From positions 10,049 to 74,048 of the forward strand of contig NZ_JACSYA010000027.1 in assembly GCF_029870285.1 (NCBI RefSeq): a stretch of DNA of 64,000 bases, read 5' to 3'. Below are positions 45,756-54,083 of this stretch, piece by piece. Source of the DNA: Delftia sp. PS-11 (lineage in GTDB: Bacteria; Pseudomonadota; Gammaproteobacteria; Burkholderiales; Burkholderiaceae_C). The notes under the pieces are model-generated. The model was not told where the DNA came from and searched no databases. It saw only the letters and a list, made by a program, of their open reading frames with translations. The translations under genes and the position numbers were made by a program. Position 1 is the first letter of the stretch; the number at the start of each line of letters is the position of its first letter.

Positions 45756-46124
45756 ATGCACGCCCTACGTACCTCGTCTTTGTGGAAGCGCCTTGTCATG
45801 GCGTGGTTCCTGCTGACGCTGGGCGTTGCAGGAGCCTCGCCCTTCATCAGTCCCAAGACGATGGAGCTGCTGTGCTCGACGGCGGGCACGGCCAAGCTGG
45901 TGGTGTTCGACGAGCAAGGCCAGGCCCAGCCCACGGGACAGTCCTCGCTCGATTGCCCGATGTGCCTGGCACCCATGCTGCCCCTGCCCCCGGTCAACCC
46001 GTGGGCGCCACCGTCCCAGCCGCTGGCGCATGCGCTGCAGCCATTGCAGGCGGCCCATATCGCGGCCCTGGTGGGTGCGCCACTGCCGCCACGCGGCCCT
46101 CCCTCTCTGTTCTCTCTGTTCTGA
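45756..46124 (+). CDS. DUF2946-family small secreted/membrane protein
   Basis: The 122-residue protein has one N-terminal hydrophobic segment (LVMAWFLLTLGVAGASPF), then MELLCSTAGTAKLVV and a LDCPMCLAPM motif, the pattern of DUF2946. Members are found beside copper-related TonB receptors; the function is unknown, but the CxxC and Met residues suit metal binding. It starts the metal island and lies 269 bp upstream of the TonB receptor. A related protein is encoded at 48487-48897, on the other side of the receptor. Confidence 0.75.
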   Translation: MHALRTSSLWKRLVMAWFLLTLGVAGASPFISPKTMELLCSTAGTAKLVVFDEQGQAQPTGQSSLDCPMCLAPMLPLPPVNPWAPPSQPLAHALQPLQAAHIAALVGAPLPPRGPPSLFSLF

Positions 46125-46233
46125 TGGCGCCCGCCTGCCTGAGCATGCCGCACGGCTGACAGGCAGCGGTCCGCGCCCCCCCACACACTGCATACGCTGG
46201 CCTGAATGGCTGGCTGCTCTGCCGTACGTGCTT

Positions 46234-46262
46234 GCCTTTGCCTTTGTCTTTGTCTTTGCCTT
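46234..46262 (+). repeat. Imperfect hexanucleotide tandem repeat upstream of the TonB receptor gene
   Basis: About five tandem copies of a 6-base unit, GCCTTT/GTCTTT, fill 46234-46262. It lies in the 269-bp gap between the DUF2946 and TonB receptor genes, about 130 bp before the receptor start. The gap has no convincing gene otherwise. Such tracts can change length by slippage; here it could alter promoter spacing. Confidence 0.5.
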
Positions 46263-46393
46263 CAGGACTTTGGCGGCGTACAGGCAGGGCCATTGCTGCC
46301 AGACCCTCTGGATCACACCACCGCTCCTTGTAACAAGCAAGGCATCCCTGCCCATGGGCCGGGCCATGCCTGCGCAGCCCTGAGAAATACACC

Positions 46394-48475
46394 ATGACCC
46401 ACAATTGCCATGTTCTGCATGCACAGCGGCAACCCCGGATGCACGCCCCGCTGCCGCTGGCACTGGCCATCTGCATGGGACTTGTCCACAGCGCCCACGG
46501 CCAGGAGCTGGGCGCTTCAACCCCGCAGGACTCCGTGCTTACCCTGGGGACGGTCCATATCGGCGCCAAGGCCTCTGGCCCGCTGTCCGCGCGCAGCGTG
46601 TTCAGTTCAGTGGACATCCTGGGGGCGGATGTGCTGGAAAACGAACATGCGGACTACAGCTGGGAGCTGATGTCCAAGGCGCCCGGCGTGCAGGTCACGC
46701 AGTTCAAGCAGGGCACGGACGCGGGCCGCTTTTCCTTTCGCGGCTTCAACGGCGAAGGCCGGGTCAATGCGGTCAAGCTGCTGATCGACGGCATCCCGAG
46801 CAATGACAACGCAGGCGGCATGCCCTTCCTGGATGCGGTCTTCCCCCTGGATATCGAGGCCATCGAGATCGTGCGCGGCACCAACGACGCACGCTATGGC
46901 CTCAACAACATCGCCGGCAACGCCAACGTGATCACCCGCACGGGCGGCAACGAGGGCCGGGCCAGCGTGACCGTGGGCAGCTTCGGGACCAAGGAGTTTC
47001 AGGTGTCCAAGGGCATCGAGAGCGGCAACTGGAGCCAGAACTATTTTCTGGCCTGGCGCGATTCGGACGGCTACCGTGACCATGCCGACGCGCGCAAGCT
47101 GTCCCTGGCTGGCAAGTGGTTCTACACCTCGGACGATGGCCGCTGGCGCACCGGCGTGATCGCGCGCTACTACCGCAACAATGCATTGGAGTCGGGCTAC
47201 CTCACCTACGAAGACGCCATCAAGGCGCCGCGCAGCTCGCCCGCCTATGCCGCTGCCGACCGCAGCGAGCGCGAAACGGGCCAGCTCAGCGCCCACCTCG
47301 ATGGCGAGCTGACGCCCGAGCTGTCGCTGTCGGCCAAGGTCTATGCCAACCAGTACGAAAACCGGCGCTGGGTGCGCTTTTCTGCGGCAGGCTCGCAGCA
47401 GGAGCGCTACAACGACGAGCAGCAGCAAGGCGCCATCACCACGCTGACCTGGCGGCCCAAGGTCACCTGGGCCCATGAATTCACGCTGGAAGGCGGGCTC
47501 GACGCACAGCAGCAGAGCAACCTGGGCCAGCGCTACCGGACCACGGACCGCGTGCGCACCTCGCAGTTCCGTGACTGGGACTTCGACCTCAACACCCAGG
47601 GCGCCTATGTGCAGGCCGTGATCCGTCCGGTCGAAAACCTCAGGATCATCCCGGCGCTGCGCGTGGACAACGTCGATGGCTACTTCATCGACCGCCTCAC
47701 CGGCAACCGCGCCCCCGTGCACGACTACGGACTCATCAAGCAGCCCAAGATCAGCGTGGCCTATACCCTGAACCCGCAGGCCAGCGTCTATGCCAACTGG
47801 GGGCGGACCTTCCAGATCGGCGCAGGCATCGATGCCTACCGCACGCAGCAGCGCAACCTCAGCCCCTCCATCAACGATGGCTGGGAGGCAGGCGTCAAGT
47901 TCTCGCCCCTGCCCTGGCTGCATGGCCGCGTGGCCTACTGGGAGCAGCGCGCTTCCGGCGAAGTGGCACGGGTGCTGGGCGTGGACGGCCTGCCTGACCC
48001 CGGCGGCCTGGGCAATGTGGGCAAGACGCTGCGCAAGGGCTACGACATCCAGCTGCACATGAAGCCCCATGCCCGCACTACGGCCTGGATCGCCTACTCC
48101 CATCAGGTGGCACGCATTACCGCGCCCGACCCCAGCGCGCCTGCCACGCTGGGCAAGGAGATCGAGAACGTGCCGCACTACCTGGTCTCGGCCGGCGTGG
48201 ACTGGCAGGCCACGGACCGGCTCAAGCTGTCGGCCTGGGGCAATGCACAGGGCGACTACTACCTGGAGCGCACCAACACCCTGGGCCGCACCGGCAAATT
48301 CGCCGTGCTGAACCTGGGCGCCAGCTACCGGCTCTCGGAAAAGACGGACCTGAGCCTGCAGGTCAAGAACGTCACCAACCGCAAGTACGTCTACGCCTGG
48401 TATGACAGCGGCTCTTCGGGCTATTCGCCCGCTGACGGACGCGGCATCTACGCCAGCGTCAGCACACGGTTCTGA
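46394..48475 (+). CDS. TonB-dependent outer-membrane receptor, probably for copper or a metal chelate
   Basis: A 693-residue outer-membrane receptor. The signal peptide ends near VHSAHGQ. The plug contains WELMSKAPGVQVTQF, FSFRGFNGEGRVNAVKLLIDGIPS and IEIVRGTNDARYGLNNIAGNANV. The barrel follows and ends VSTRF with a terminal Phe. A TonB box may be TLGTVHI near residue 50. It is flanked by two DUF2946 genes and followed by the MbnP/MbnH pair, so copper or a copper chelate is the likely cargo; a siderophore cannot be excluded. An ATG at 46439 is an alternative start. Confidence 0.88.
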   Translation: MTHNCHVLHAQRQPRMHAPLPLALAICMGLVHSAHGQELGASTPQDSVLTLGTVHIGAKASGPLSARSVFSSVDILGADVLENEHADYSWELMSKAPGVQVTQFKQGTDAGRFSFRGFNGEGRVNAVKLLIDGIPSNDNAGGMPFLDAVFPLDIEAIEIVRGTNDARYGLNNIAGNANVITRTGGNEGRASVTVGSFGTKEFQVSKGIESGNWSQNYFLAWRDSDGYRDHADARKLSLAGKWFYTSDDGRWRTGVIARYYRNNALESGYLTYEDAIKAPRSSPAYAAADRSERETGQLSAHLDGELTPELSLSAKVYANQYENRRWVRFSAAGSQQERYNDEQQQGAITTLTWRPKVTWAHEFTLEGGLDAQQQSNLGQRYRTTDRVRTSQFRDWDFDLNTQGAYVQAVIRPVENLRIIPALRVDNVDGYFIDRLTGNRAPVHDYGLIKQPKISVAYTLNPQASVYANWGRTFQIGAGIDAYRTQQRNLSPSINDGWEAGVKFSPLPWLHGRVAYWEQRASGEVARVLGVDGLPDPGGLGNVGKTLRKGYDIQLHMKPHARTTAWIAYSHQVARITAPDPSAPATLGKEIENVPHYLVSAGVDWQATDRLKLSAWGNAQGDYYLERTNTLGRTGKFAVLNLGASYRLSEKTDLSLQVKNVTNRKYVYAWYDSGSSGYSPADGRGIYASVSTRF

Positions 48476-48486
48476 CCGCATCCGCC

Positions 48487-48897
48487 ATGCACATGCTGCG
48501 TGCCTGCCGCGACCGTTTCGCCGCCTGGGCGATGGCTGCCCTGGTCTTTGCCATCACGCATCCGGCCATCGCTGGCCTGGCTGCAGGGGCAGCGGCAGGC
48601 CGCGACCCGCTGACGATGGCGGCGATGCAAGTGTGCACGACAGGTGGCATGCAGCGGGTGCAGGCAGATGCCGCTGAAGAGTCTGGTGATACGCCACTGG
48701 CCCAAACAGCCGGCGCAAGCCACTGCCCGTTGTGCCGCGCGCTGGGCGATCTGCCCTTGGATCTGTCACGCACGGACCTGCACTTTGCACTGAACGACAC
48801 ATCACGGCCTGCACCACCGCAGGTACCACGGCCCGCCGCTGACACCGTTGGCAGAGTGGTGCGGGCCACGCCTGTCAGAGCGCCGCCCACGGCCTGA
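48487..48897 (+). CDS. DUF2946-like small protein
   Basis: The 136-residue protein starts 11 bp after the TonB receptor stop. It has an N-terminal hydrophobic segment (AWAMAALVFAITHPAIAGLAAG) and later VCTTGGMQRV and SHCPLCRALGD, the same arrangement of Cys motifs as the 45756 gene. The tail is Pro/Ala-rich. A role in periplasmic metal handling with the TonB receptor is inferred. The 138 bp to the next gene are non-coding and may hold the mbnP promoter. Confidence 0.65.
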   Translation: MHMLRACRDRFAAWAMAALVFAITHPAIAGLAAGAAAGRDPLTMAAMQVCTTGGMQRVQADAAEESGDTPLAQTAGASHCPLCRALGDLPLDLSRTDLHFALNDTSRPAPPQVPRPAADTVGRVVRATPVRAPPTA

Positions 48898-49035
48898 CAG
48901 CCGCTCAACGCAGAGCCGTTTTTTCTTCATTTCCCTTGTCCTCAGACCATGCGAGGCCGCCGCAGCGCTGCCATGCAGGGTCCTGTCTGCCCGCGCGCCG
49001 CCATGGCTGGCCGCAGGCCATGAAAAACCGATTAC

Positions 49036-49971
49036 ATGCAACACTCTTTCCATCACCCCCGCTTTTGCCTGACCGCTGCTGCCGCAGCACTGCCCCTGTT
49101 GCTGGCCGCCTGCGGCGGCTCGGGTGGCAGCGACAGCACACCGCCTGCCACACCGGCCGGCCCCCAGGCCATCGCCATCGAGTTCACCGCCAAGGCCGGC
49201 AATCTGCCCGCCAAATGTGGCACGCCCATCAACGGCATCGGCACCAGCCAGGCCACCGTGGACCTGCACGACCTGCGCTTTTACGTCAGCGCCGTCTCGC
49301 TGATCACCGACAAGGACAAGACAGTGCCCGTCACCCTGGATGTCAATGACTGGCAAACCAAGGAAGTGGCGCTGATTGACCTGGAAGACGGCACGGGTGC
49401 CTGCGCCGATGCCGGCACACCGGCACAGAACACGCAGATCAAAGGCACGGTGCCTGCCGGCAGCTACAAGGGCCTCAGGATGACGGTGGGCGTGCCTTCG
49501 TCGGTCAACCATACCGACTACGCTGTCGCGCCCAAGCCGCTGGATGTGCAGGCCCTGGCCTGGTCCTGGCAGGCGGGCCGCAAGTTTGCGCAGATCGAGG
49601 TCAACCCTGCCGGTGGCGTGGCCCGGCCCGCGCCCGCAGCTGCCGGCAAGACGTTCTATGTACACCTGGGCTCGACCGGCTGCACAGGCAACCCCGTGAC
49701 GGGCGAGACCGTCAGCTGCGCGCGCCCCGACCGCATGGATCTGCGGTTCAGCGACTTCAACGCCAGCGCGCAGAAAGTGGTGCTGGACATTGCGCAATTG
49801 CTCAAAGGCTCCGATGTCAGGCAGGATCTGGGCGGTGCCGTGGGCTGCATGTCCGGCGCCACAGACCCGGAATGCGTGCCCATCTTCAGCGCTTTGCAGA
49901 TTGATCTGACAACGGGCCGCTCCATCAACGAAGGCCGCAGCCAGTCCGTCTTCCGTACCGAGGCCAAATAA
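49036..49971 (+). CDS. MbnP-like copper-binding protein (metallo-mystery pair, four-Cys motif)
   Basis: The 311-residue protein has a lipoprotein-like signal with Cys26 in LLLAACGG. The mature part is MbnP-like: IEFTAKAGNLPAKCG, VDLHDLRFYVSAVSL, LIDLEDGTGAC, AWSWQAGRKFAQIEV, GSTGCTGNPVTGETVSC and LLKGSDV. Six further Cys residues fit two or three disulfides. In the characterised methanotroph pair, the diheme partner MbnH oxidises a Trp of MbnP to kynurenine, which then helps bind Cu(I). The Trp pair in AWSWQAG is a good candidate region, but I cannot say which Trp is modified. Its stop overlaps the start of the mbnH-like gene by one base. Confidence 0.88.
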   Translation: MQHSFHHPRFCLTAAAAALPLLLAACGGSGGSDSTPPATPAGPQAIAIEFTAKAGNLPAKCGTPINGIGTSQATVDLHDLRFYVSAVSLITDKDKTVPVTLDVNDWQTKEVALIDLEDGTGACADAGTPAQNTQIKGTVPAGSYKGLRMTVGVPSSVNHTDYAVAPKPLDVQALAWSWQAGRKFAQIEVNPAGGVARPAPAAAGKTFYVHLGSTGCTGNPVTGETVSCARPDRMDLRFSDFNASAQKVVLDIAQLLKGSDVRQDLGGAVGCMSGATDPECVPIFSALQIDLTTGRSINEGRSQSVFRTEAK

Positions 49972-51170
49972 TGCGCAAGCCCCATTCGCTGCAGCGGATG
50001 GCGGCGCGCACCGCCGCTTTGTGCGGCCTTGCCGGGGCCTTGGCCCTGGCAGGCTGCGGGGGCGGCGGCACCTCCGTCCACGATGACTCCGCAACCCGCG
50101 CAGGCTGGTCCTGGGCGCTGCCGTCCTTTTTCCCCACCCCAAGGGTGCCGGACACCAACCCCATGACGGCGGAAAAAGTCGAACTGGGCCGCTTCCTGTT
50201 CTACGACAGGCGCCTGTCCGGCAATGGCACGCAGGCCTGTGCGAGCTGCCATGTCCAGTCCAAGGCTTTCACCGATGGACTGACGACTTCGCTGGGATCT
50301 ACAGGCCAGGCGCACCCGCGCAACGCGCAGGGGCTGGCCAATGTGGTCTACAACGCCACGCTAACCTGGGCCAACCCGTCCCTGGTGACCCTGGAAAAGC
50401 AGATGGAGACCCCGCTGTTCGGCACGGACCCGGTGGAGATGGGCGTCAATGACAGGAACAAGGATGAAATCCTTGCGCGGCTGGCCGCCGACGCCGGCTA
50501 CAACCAGCGCTTCGCCAAGGCGTACCCTGGCCAGGGATCGCCCATCACCTGGGGCAATGTGATCCATGCAATTGCAGCATTCCAGCGCACCATCCTCTCG
50601 GGCAACAGCAAGTACGACCAGTACCTGAAGGGCAGCACCGCACTGAGTGCCGCCGAGCAGCGCGGCATGAGCCTGTTCTTTGGTGAGAAAGCCGAGTGCT
50701 TTCACTGCCACAGCAGCTTCAATTTCAATGACCAGATCGTGCATGCAGGCAGCCGCATCGTCGAGACCCCGTTCCACAACACGGGCCTGTACAACATCGG
50801 CGGCACGGGCGCTTTCCCCGAGCCCAACAGAGGCGTCTATGAGCTGACCCAGCTTGTCAAGGACATGGGAAAGTTCCGTGCGCCCAGCCTGCGCAATGTC
50901 GAGGTCACCGGCCCCTACATGCATGACGGCAGCATCGAGACGCTGGAGCAAGTGCTGGAGTTCTATGCCGCCGGCGGGCGCAACATCACGTCCGGCCCCC
51001 ATGCAGGTGACGGACGCGCCAATCCCAACAAGAACGACTTCATCAACCAGATCGCGCTGACGGCCGGCGACAGGGCCGATCTGCTGGCGTTTCTCAAGAC
51101 TCTGACGGACCATGAGCTGCTCACCACCCCCAAGCTGTCCGACCCCTTCTCCAGCCAGGCGGGCCAATAG
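49971..51170 (+). CDS. MbnH-like diheme enzyme (cytochrome c peroxidase family)
   Basis: The 399-residue protein has a lipobox-type signal (LALAGC, Cys29) and two c-heme motifs, Cys90-ASCH94 and Cys243-FHCH247. Surrounding sequence is of the MauG/cytochrome c peroxidase family: ELGRFLFYDRRLSGNGTQ, NVVYNATLTWANP, KFRAPSLRNVEVTGPYMHDGS. Its pairing with the MbnP-like gene (TAATG overlap) defines the metallo-mystery pair, in which MbnH uses a bis-Fe(IV) state to modify MbnP. It is followed after one base by a barrel-protein gene. No methanobactin precursor gene was seen nearby. Confidence 0.9.
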   Translation: MRKPHSLQRMAARTAALCGLAGALALAGCGGGGTSVHDDSATRAGWSWALPSFFPTPRVPDTNPMTAEKVELGRFLFYDRRLSGNGTQACASCHVQSKAFTDGLTTSLGSTGQAHPRNAQGLANVVYNATLTWANPSLVTLEKQMETPLFGTDPVEMGVNDRNKDEILARLAADAGYNQRFAKAYPGQGSPITWGNVIHAIAAFQRTILSGNSKYDQYLKGSTALSAAEQRGMSLFFGEKAECFHCHSSFNFNDQIVHAGSRIVETPFHNTGLYNIGGTGAFPEPNRGVYELTQLVKDMGKFRAPSLRNVEVTGPYMHDGSIETLEQVLEFYAAGGRNITSGPHAGDGRANPNKNDFINQIALTAGDRADLLAFLKTLTDHELLTTPKLSDPFSSQAGQ

Positions 51171-51171
51171 C

Positions 51172-52422
51172 ATGCGTCACAAGCACACCACAGCATGCAA
51201 GCCGCAGCCGGCCCTTGCCGCAACGGCAATGGCGCTGGCGTTGGCCTTGATGGCAGGCACTGCTGCAGCGCATACCGCCGAAGAGGCCATACCGACCGCC
51301 AATGGGCTGCGCATCGACATGGCCGCCGTGACAGCCTACATGCACGGCAGCACCACCGTCCCGGCCCCGCGGCTGGCGGGCACGCTGGGCCTGGGGGATA
51401 CACCCGGTGACCAGCGCGGCTGGCAGCTGGAGCATGGCACGCTGGGCGCCGGTTTGCGCGTCTCCCCCCAACTGGGGGCCAACATCGTGATGGGCTGGCA
51501 TGGCAGCGACCCAGCCCACGTGGAGGCCGCCTGGATGGAAGCGCGCAGCGGCTCAGGCGCCGAGCTGACCCTGGGCGCAGGCCGCAACCGCGTGCCCATG
51601 GGGCAAGTGCTCACGCGTGCCGGGCACTTCGACCGCTACGGCCAGATGCCGCTGGCCAAGCGGGCCGCCTTCAACGGCGACTGGATCGAGGATGGCATCA
51701 ACGCTGCCTGGCGTCCCCACCTGCAAGGCGCCATGTCCTGGCTGCAGGGTATTGACCTGGGGCTGTGGCGCGCCCGGCGCTTTCCCGGCAGCAACAACGC
51801 CGCCTGGGCGCCCGTCGTGCATGCCAACGCCGCCTGGACCTCGGTCGAAGCCGACGTGTTCTACAGCCGCCTACAGCCCCAGGGGCGTGGCGCTTATGTG
51901 CAACGGGCCAACAGCGGGCACATCCATACGGCGCCCCAGTGCAATGCCAGCCTGCGCGACATCACCTGCTTCGATGGCACCGTGGACCTGGCCGGGGCCA
52001 GCGCCACCTGGACCACGCCGCTGCAGGGCGTCAAGCTCACCGGAGCAGGCATCTGGCGGCGCGAAAGCGGCAGCCTCTATTCGCAAAATGGCGATACGGC
52101 CTACCAGGGCAAGACTCTGGGCGGCTGGCTGGAGGTACTGTGGCAGCCCAGCGCGCAATGGGATGTGGGCGTGCGGCAGGAATGGCTCAAAAGCACCAAC
52201 CATGTCAGCGGACCTGGCGCCCTGCTGGTGGCAACGGATGCCAATCTGCTGCCCAACAACCCCTCTCGCCGCTTCACGGCCATGGTGGGGTGGCGGCCCG
52301 TGAAAAGCCTGCTGATCGCGCTCGAAGCCGGGCGGGAGCACATTGCCGGCAAGGGCAATACGGTCGCTGGCCTGCGGCTGGTATGGACCCCTGGCGCCGT
52401 GTTTGAAAAAACCGGGCCGTGA
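51172..52422 (+). CDS. Predicted outer-membrane beta-barrel protein in the MbnPH operon
   Basis: The 416-residue protein starts one base after the mbnH-like stop, so it is cotranscribed. A signal peptide (cleavage near GTAAAHT) is followed by alternating strands with aromatic girdles, such as LGAGLRVSPQLGANIVMGWHG, VEAAWMEARSGSGAELTLGAGRNRVPMG and the late MVGWRPVKSLLIALEAGRE and LRLVWTPG. It looks like a porin-type barrel but matches no porin family I can name. It could pass metal to or from MbnP across the outer membrane. There are two Cys, in PQCNASLRDITCFDG. Confidence 0.65.
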   Translation: MRHKHTTACKPQPALAATAMALALALMAGTAAAHTAEEAIPTANGLRIDMAAVTAYMHGSTTVPAPRLAGTLGLGDTPGDQRGWQLEHGTLGAGLRVSPQLGANIVMGWHGSDPAHVEAAWMEARSGSGAELTLGAGRNRVPMGQVLTRAGHFDRYGQMPLAKRAAFNGDWIEDGINAAWRPHLQGAMSWLQGIDLGLWRARRFPGSNNAAWAPVVHANAAWTSVEADVFYSRLQPQGRGAYVQRANSGHIHTAPQCNASLRDITCFDGTVDLAGASATWTTPLQGVKLTGAGIWRRESGSLYSQNGDTAYQGKTLGGWLEVLWQPSAQWDVGVRQEWLKSTNHVSGPGALLVATDANLLPNNPSRRFTAMVGWRPVKSLLIALEAGREHIAGKGNTVAGLRLVWTPGAVFEKTGP

Positions 52423-52458
52423 AGGCACGCTGAAGGTGGGGGCGATACAATTGCAGGC

Positions 52459-52920
52459 ATGTCGCGTGCGATCCGGGAAATCCCTCTGCGAAGCGCGGTG
52501 CTGCTGTTGTTGATCATGGTGGCGCAGCTGCTGGCTCCGCTGCTGCACAGCCATTTCGGGACACCCAACCGCGATGGCCTGCATGTGCACGCAGCGCCAT
52601 CGCGTGTGGCTGATTCGCATTTCCACCTCTTCACGGCCCACGGCACGCTGGGCGATGAGCATTCATCGCACGCCCTGCCCTCAGATGCCGAACCCTTCGA
52701 AGTCGATGTGCAGGATGCCCTGCAGCCGCTGGACCTGCTGGCCCTGCCGGCCATGGCGCTCATCGGCCTGGCCCTGCTGACCCTGGGGCTGCGCGCTGCA
52801 CGCATGCGCTGCAGCGCGCCACGGCCCACGCCCAGCCCCGAACCCTTGCGCCTGAGCCCGTGCTGGCGCGGCCGGGTGATACGCCCCAGCCCTGCACAGG
52901 CACCTCCCCTGGCCTCCTGA
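52459..52920 (+). CDS. His-rich small membrane protein upstream of the RND pump
   Basis: The 153-residue protein has an N-terminal hydrophobic segment (AVLLLLIMVAQLLAPLL), a His-rich stretch (HSHFGTPNRDGLHVHAAP, DSHFHLF, HSSHA), then a second hydrophobic segment (LALPAMALIGLALLTLGL, about 94-111) and a basic tail. Its place before the RND genes and the His content recall CzcI-type proteins, but I cannot confirm homology. TACAAT at 52446-52451 lies seven bases before the ATG, so this message may also be leaderless. Confidence 0.6.
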   Translation: MSRAIREIPLRSAVLLLLIMVAQLLAPLLHSHFGTPNRDGLHVHAAPSRVADSHFHLFTAHGTLGDEHSSHALPSDAEPFEVDVQDALQPLDLLALPAMALIGLALLTLGLRAARMRCSAPRPTPSPEPLRLSPCWRGRVIRPSPAQAPPLAS

Positions 52921-53009
52921 CCTGCCGGCCCGCCAGGGCCGGCCACTGACCGCCTGCACACCTGCTGGGCCTGTGCGGACGGCGTTCGTCGTATTCACCG
53001 GAGTCAGGA

Positions 53010-54083
53010 ATGATGTTCCATCCATGGCTGCTGGCCGGCGCATTGGCGCTGCCAGCCGTCGGCATGGCCGCGCAGGCGCAGGCCGAATCCCCCTCTTTTG
53101 CCCTGTCCAGCGAACAGGCCCGCACGCTGGGCGTGCGTTTTGAAACCATCCAGCCAGCGGCGCAGATCACCGTGACGGCCCACGCGCGCGCCGTGCTGCG
53201 CGCCGATGCCCAGACCGTGGTGGCCGCCCCCTATTCGGGCGCGATCCCCAGCGTCCATGTGGCCGTGGGCCAGACAGTGCGCGCAGGCCAGGCCCTGGCC
53301 ACGTTCACCGGCGCCCAATTGTTCGAGGCACGCCGGGCCTTGCAGGAAGCCGACTCCCAGTCGCGCCTGGCGCGTCAGGCCCTGGCACGCGATCAGGCGC
53401 TGTATGACGATGGCATCATCGCCGCCAGCCGCTGGCAGGCCACGCAGGCCCGCGCGGCAGAGGCGGCGGCAGCAGCCCAGGCACGTCACGCCGAGCTGGC
53501 TGCCAGCGGCCTGAAGCTGGCGGGCCATGAAGCGCAACTGCTGGTCCCAAGGTCTGCCGTGGTCACCGAAGTGCTGGTGGCGCCGGGGGCCCGTGTCGAA
53601 GCCTCGGCCCCCCTGGTGCGCCTGGCAGACCCCCAGGCGCTGGAGCTGGACCTGCTGCTGGGCCGGGAAATGCCGCTGCCCGCCGTGGGCGACCGTGTCC
53701 AGGTACAGGCGCGCGGCGCAGCGGGACAGGTGGCAGGCATTGCCCCTGTGGGCGATGGCTCCGCAGGCATGCGCGTACGCGTGTCCCTGCGCCAGAACGG
53801 AACCCTGCGCGTGGGAGAAAGCGTGCAGGCCACGCTGACGCTGTCCGATGCAGCGCCCTCTGCCGACGGCCCGCGCACGCGCATTCCGGCGGCTGCCCTG
53901 GCGCACTGGCAAGGCAGGACCGGTGTATTCCTGGCAAGCGGCAAGGGCGTGCGCTTTGCGCCGCTGGCCGTAGAGGCCAGCGACGAAGCCATGGCCGTGG
54001 TGCGGGGCACGCTGCCGCCCCAGGCCCGCATCGCAGTCTCCGGCATCGCCGCGCTCAAGGGTCTGCTGGCGGGAGAGCCATGA
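53010..54083 (+). CDS. RND efflux periplasmic adaptor (CusB/CzcB type)
   Basis: The 357-residue membrane-fusion protein links the RND pump to the outer-membrane channel. A signal peptide ends near AAQAQA. The lipoyl halves are visible (VVAAPYSGAIPSVHVAVGQTVRAGQALATF and LLVPRSAVVTEVLVAPGARV), with a helical hairpin between (RRALQEADSQSRLARQALARDQALYDDG). It lacks the N-terminal extra metal-binding domain of some CzcB proteins. The start follows GGAGTCAGGA; the ATG at 53013 is an alternative. It overlaps the permease gene by 4 bases. Confidence 0.9.
   Translation: MMFHPWLLAGALALPAVGMAAQAQAESPSFALSSEQARTLGVRFETIQPAAQITVTAHARAVLRADAQTVVAAPYSGAIPSVHVAVGQTVRAGQALATFTGAQLFEARRALQEADSQSRLARQALARDQALYDDGIIAASRWQATQARAAEAAAAAQARHAELAASGLKLAGHEAQLLVPRSAVVTEVLVAPGARVEASAPLVRLADPQALELDLLLGREMPLPAVGDRVQVQARGAAGQVAGIAPVGDGSAGMRVRVSLRQNGTLRVGESVQATLTLSDAAPSADGPRTRIPAAALAHWQGRTGVFLASGKGVRFAPLAVEASDEAMAVVRGTLPPQARIAVSGIAALKGLLAGEP

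Noticed and set aside
46607..48481. 624-codon open frame antisense to the TonB receptor gene
   Set aside because: Composition is typical of an antisense shadow and the sense frame encodes a clear receptor.
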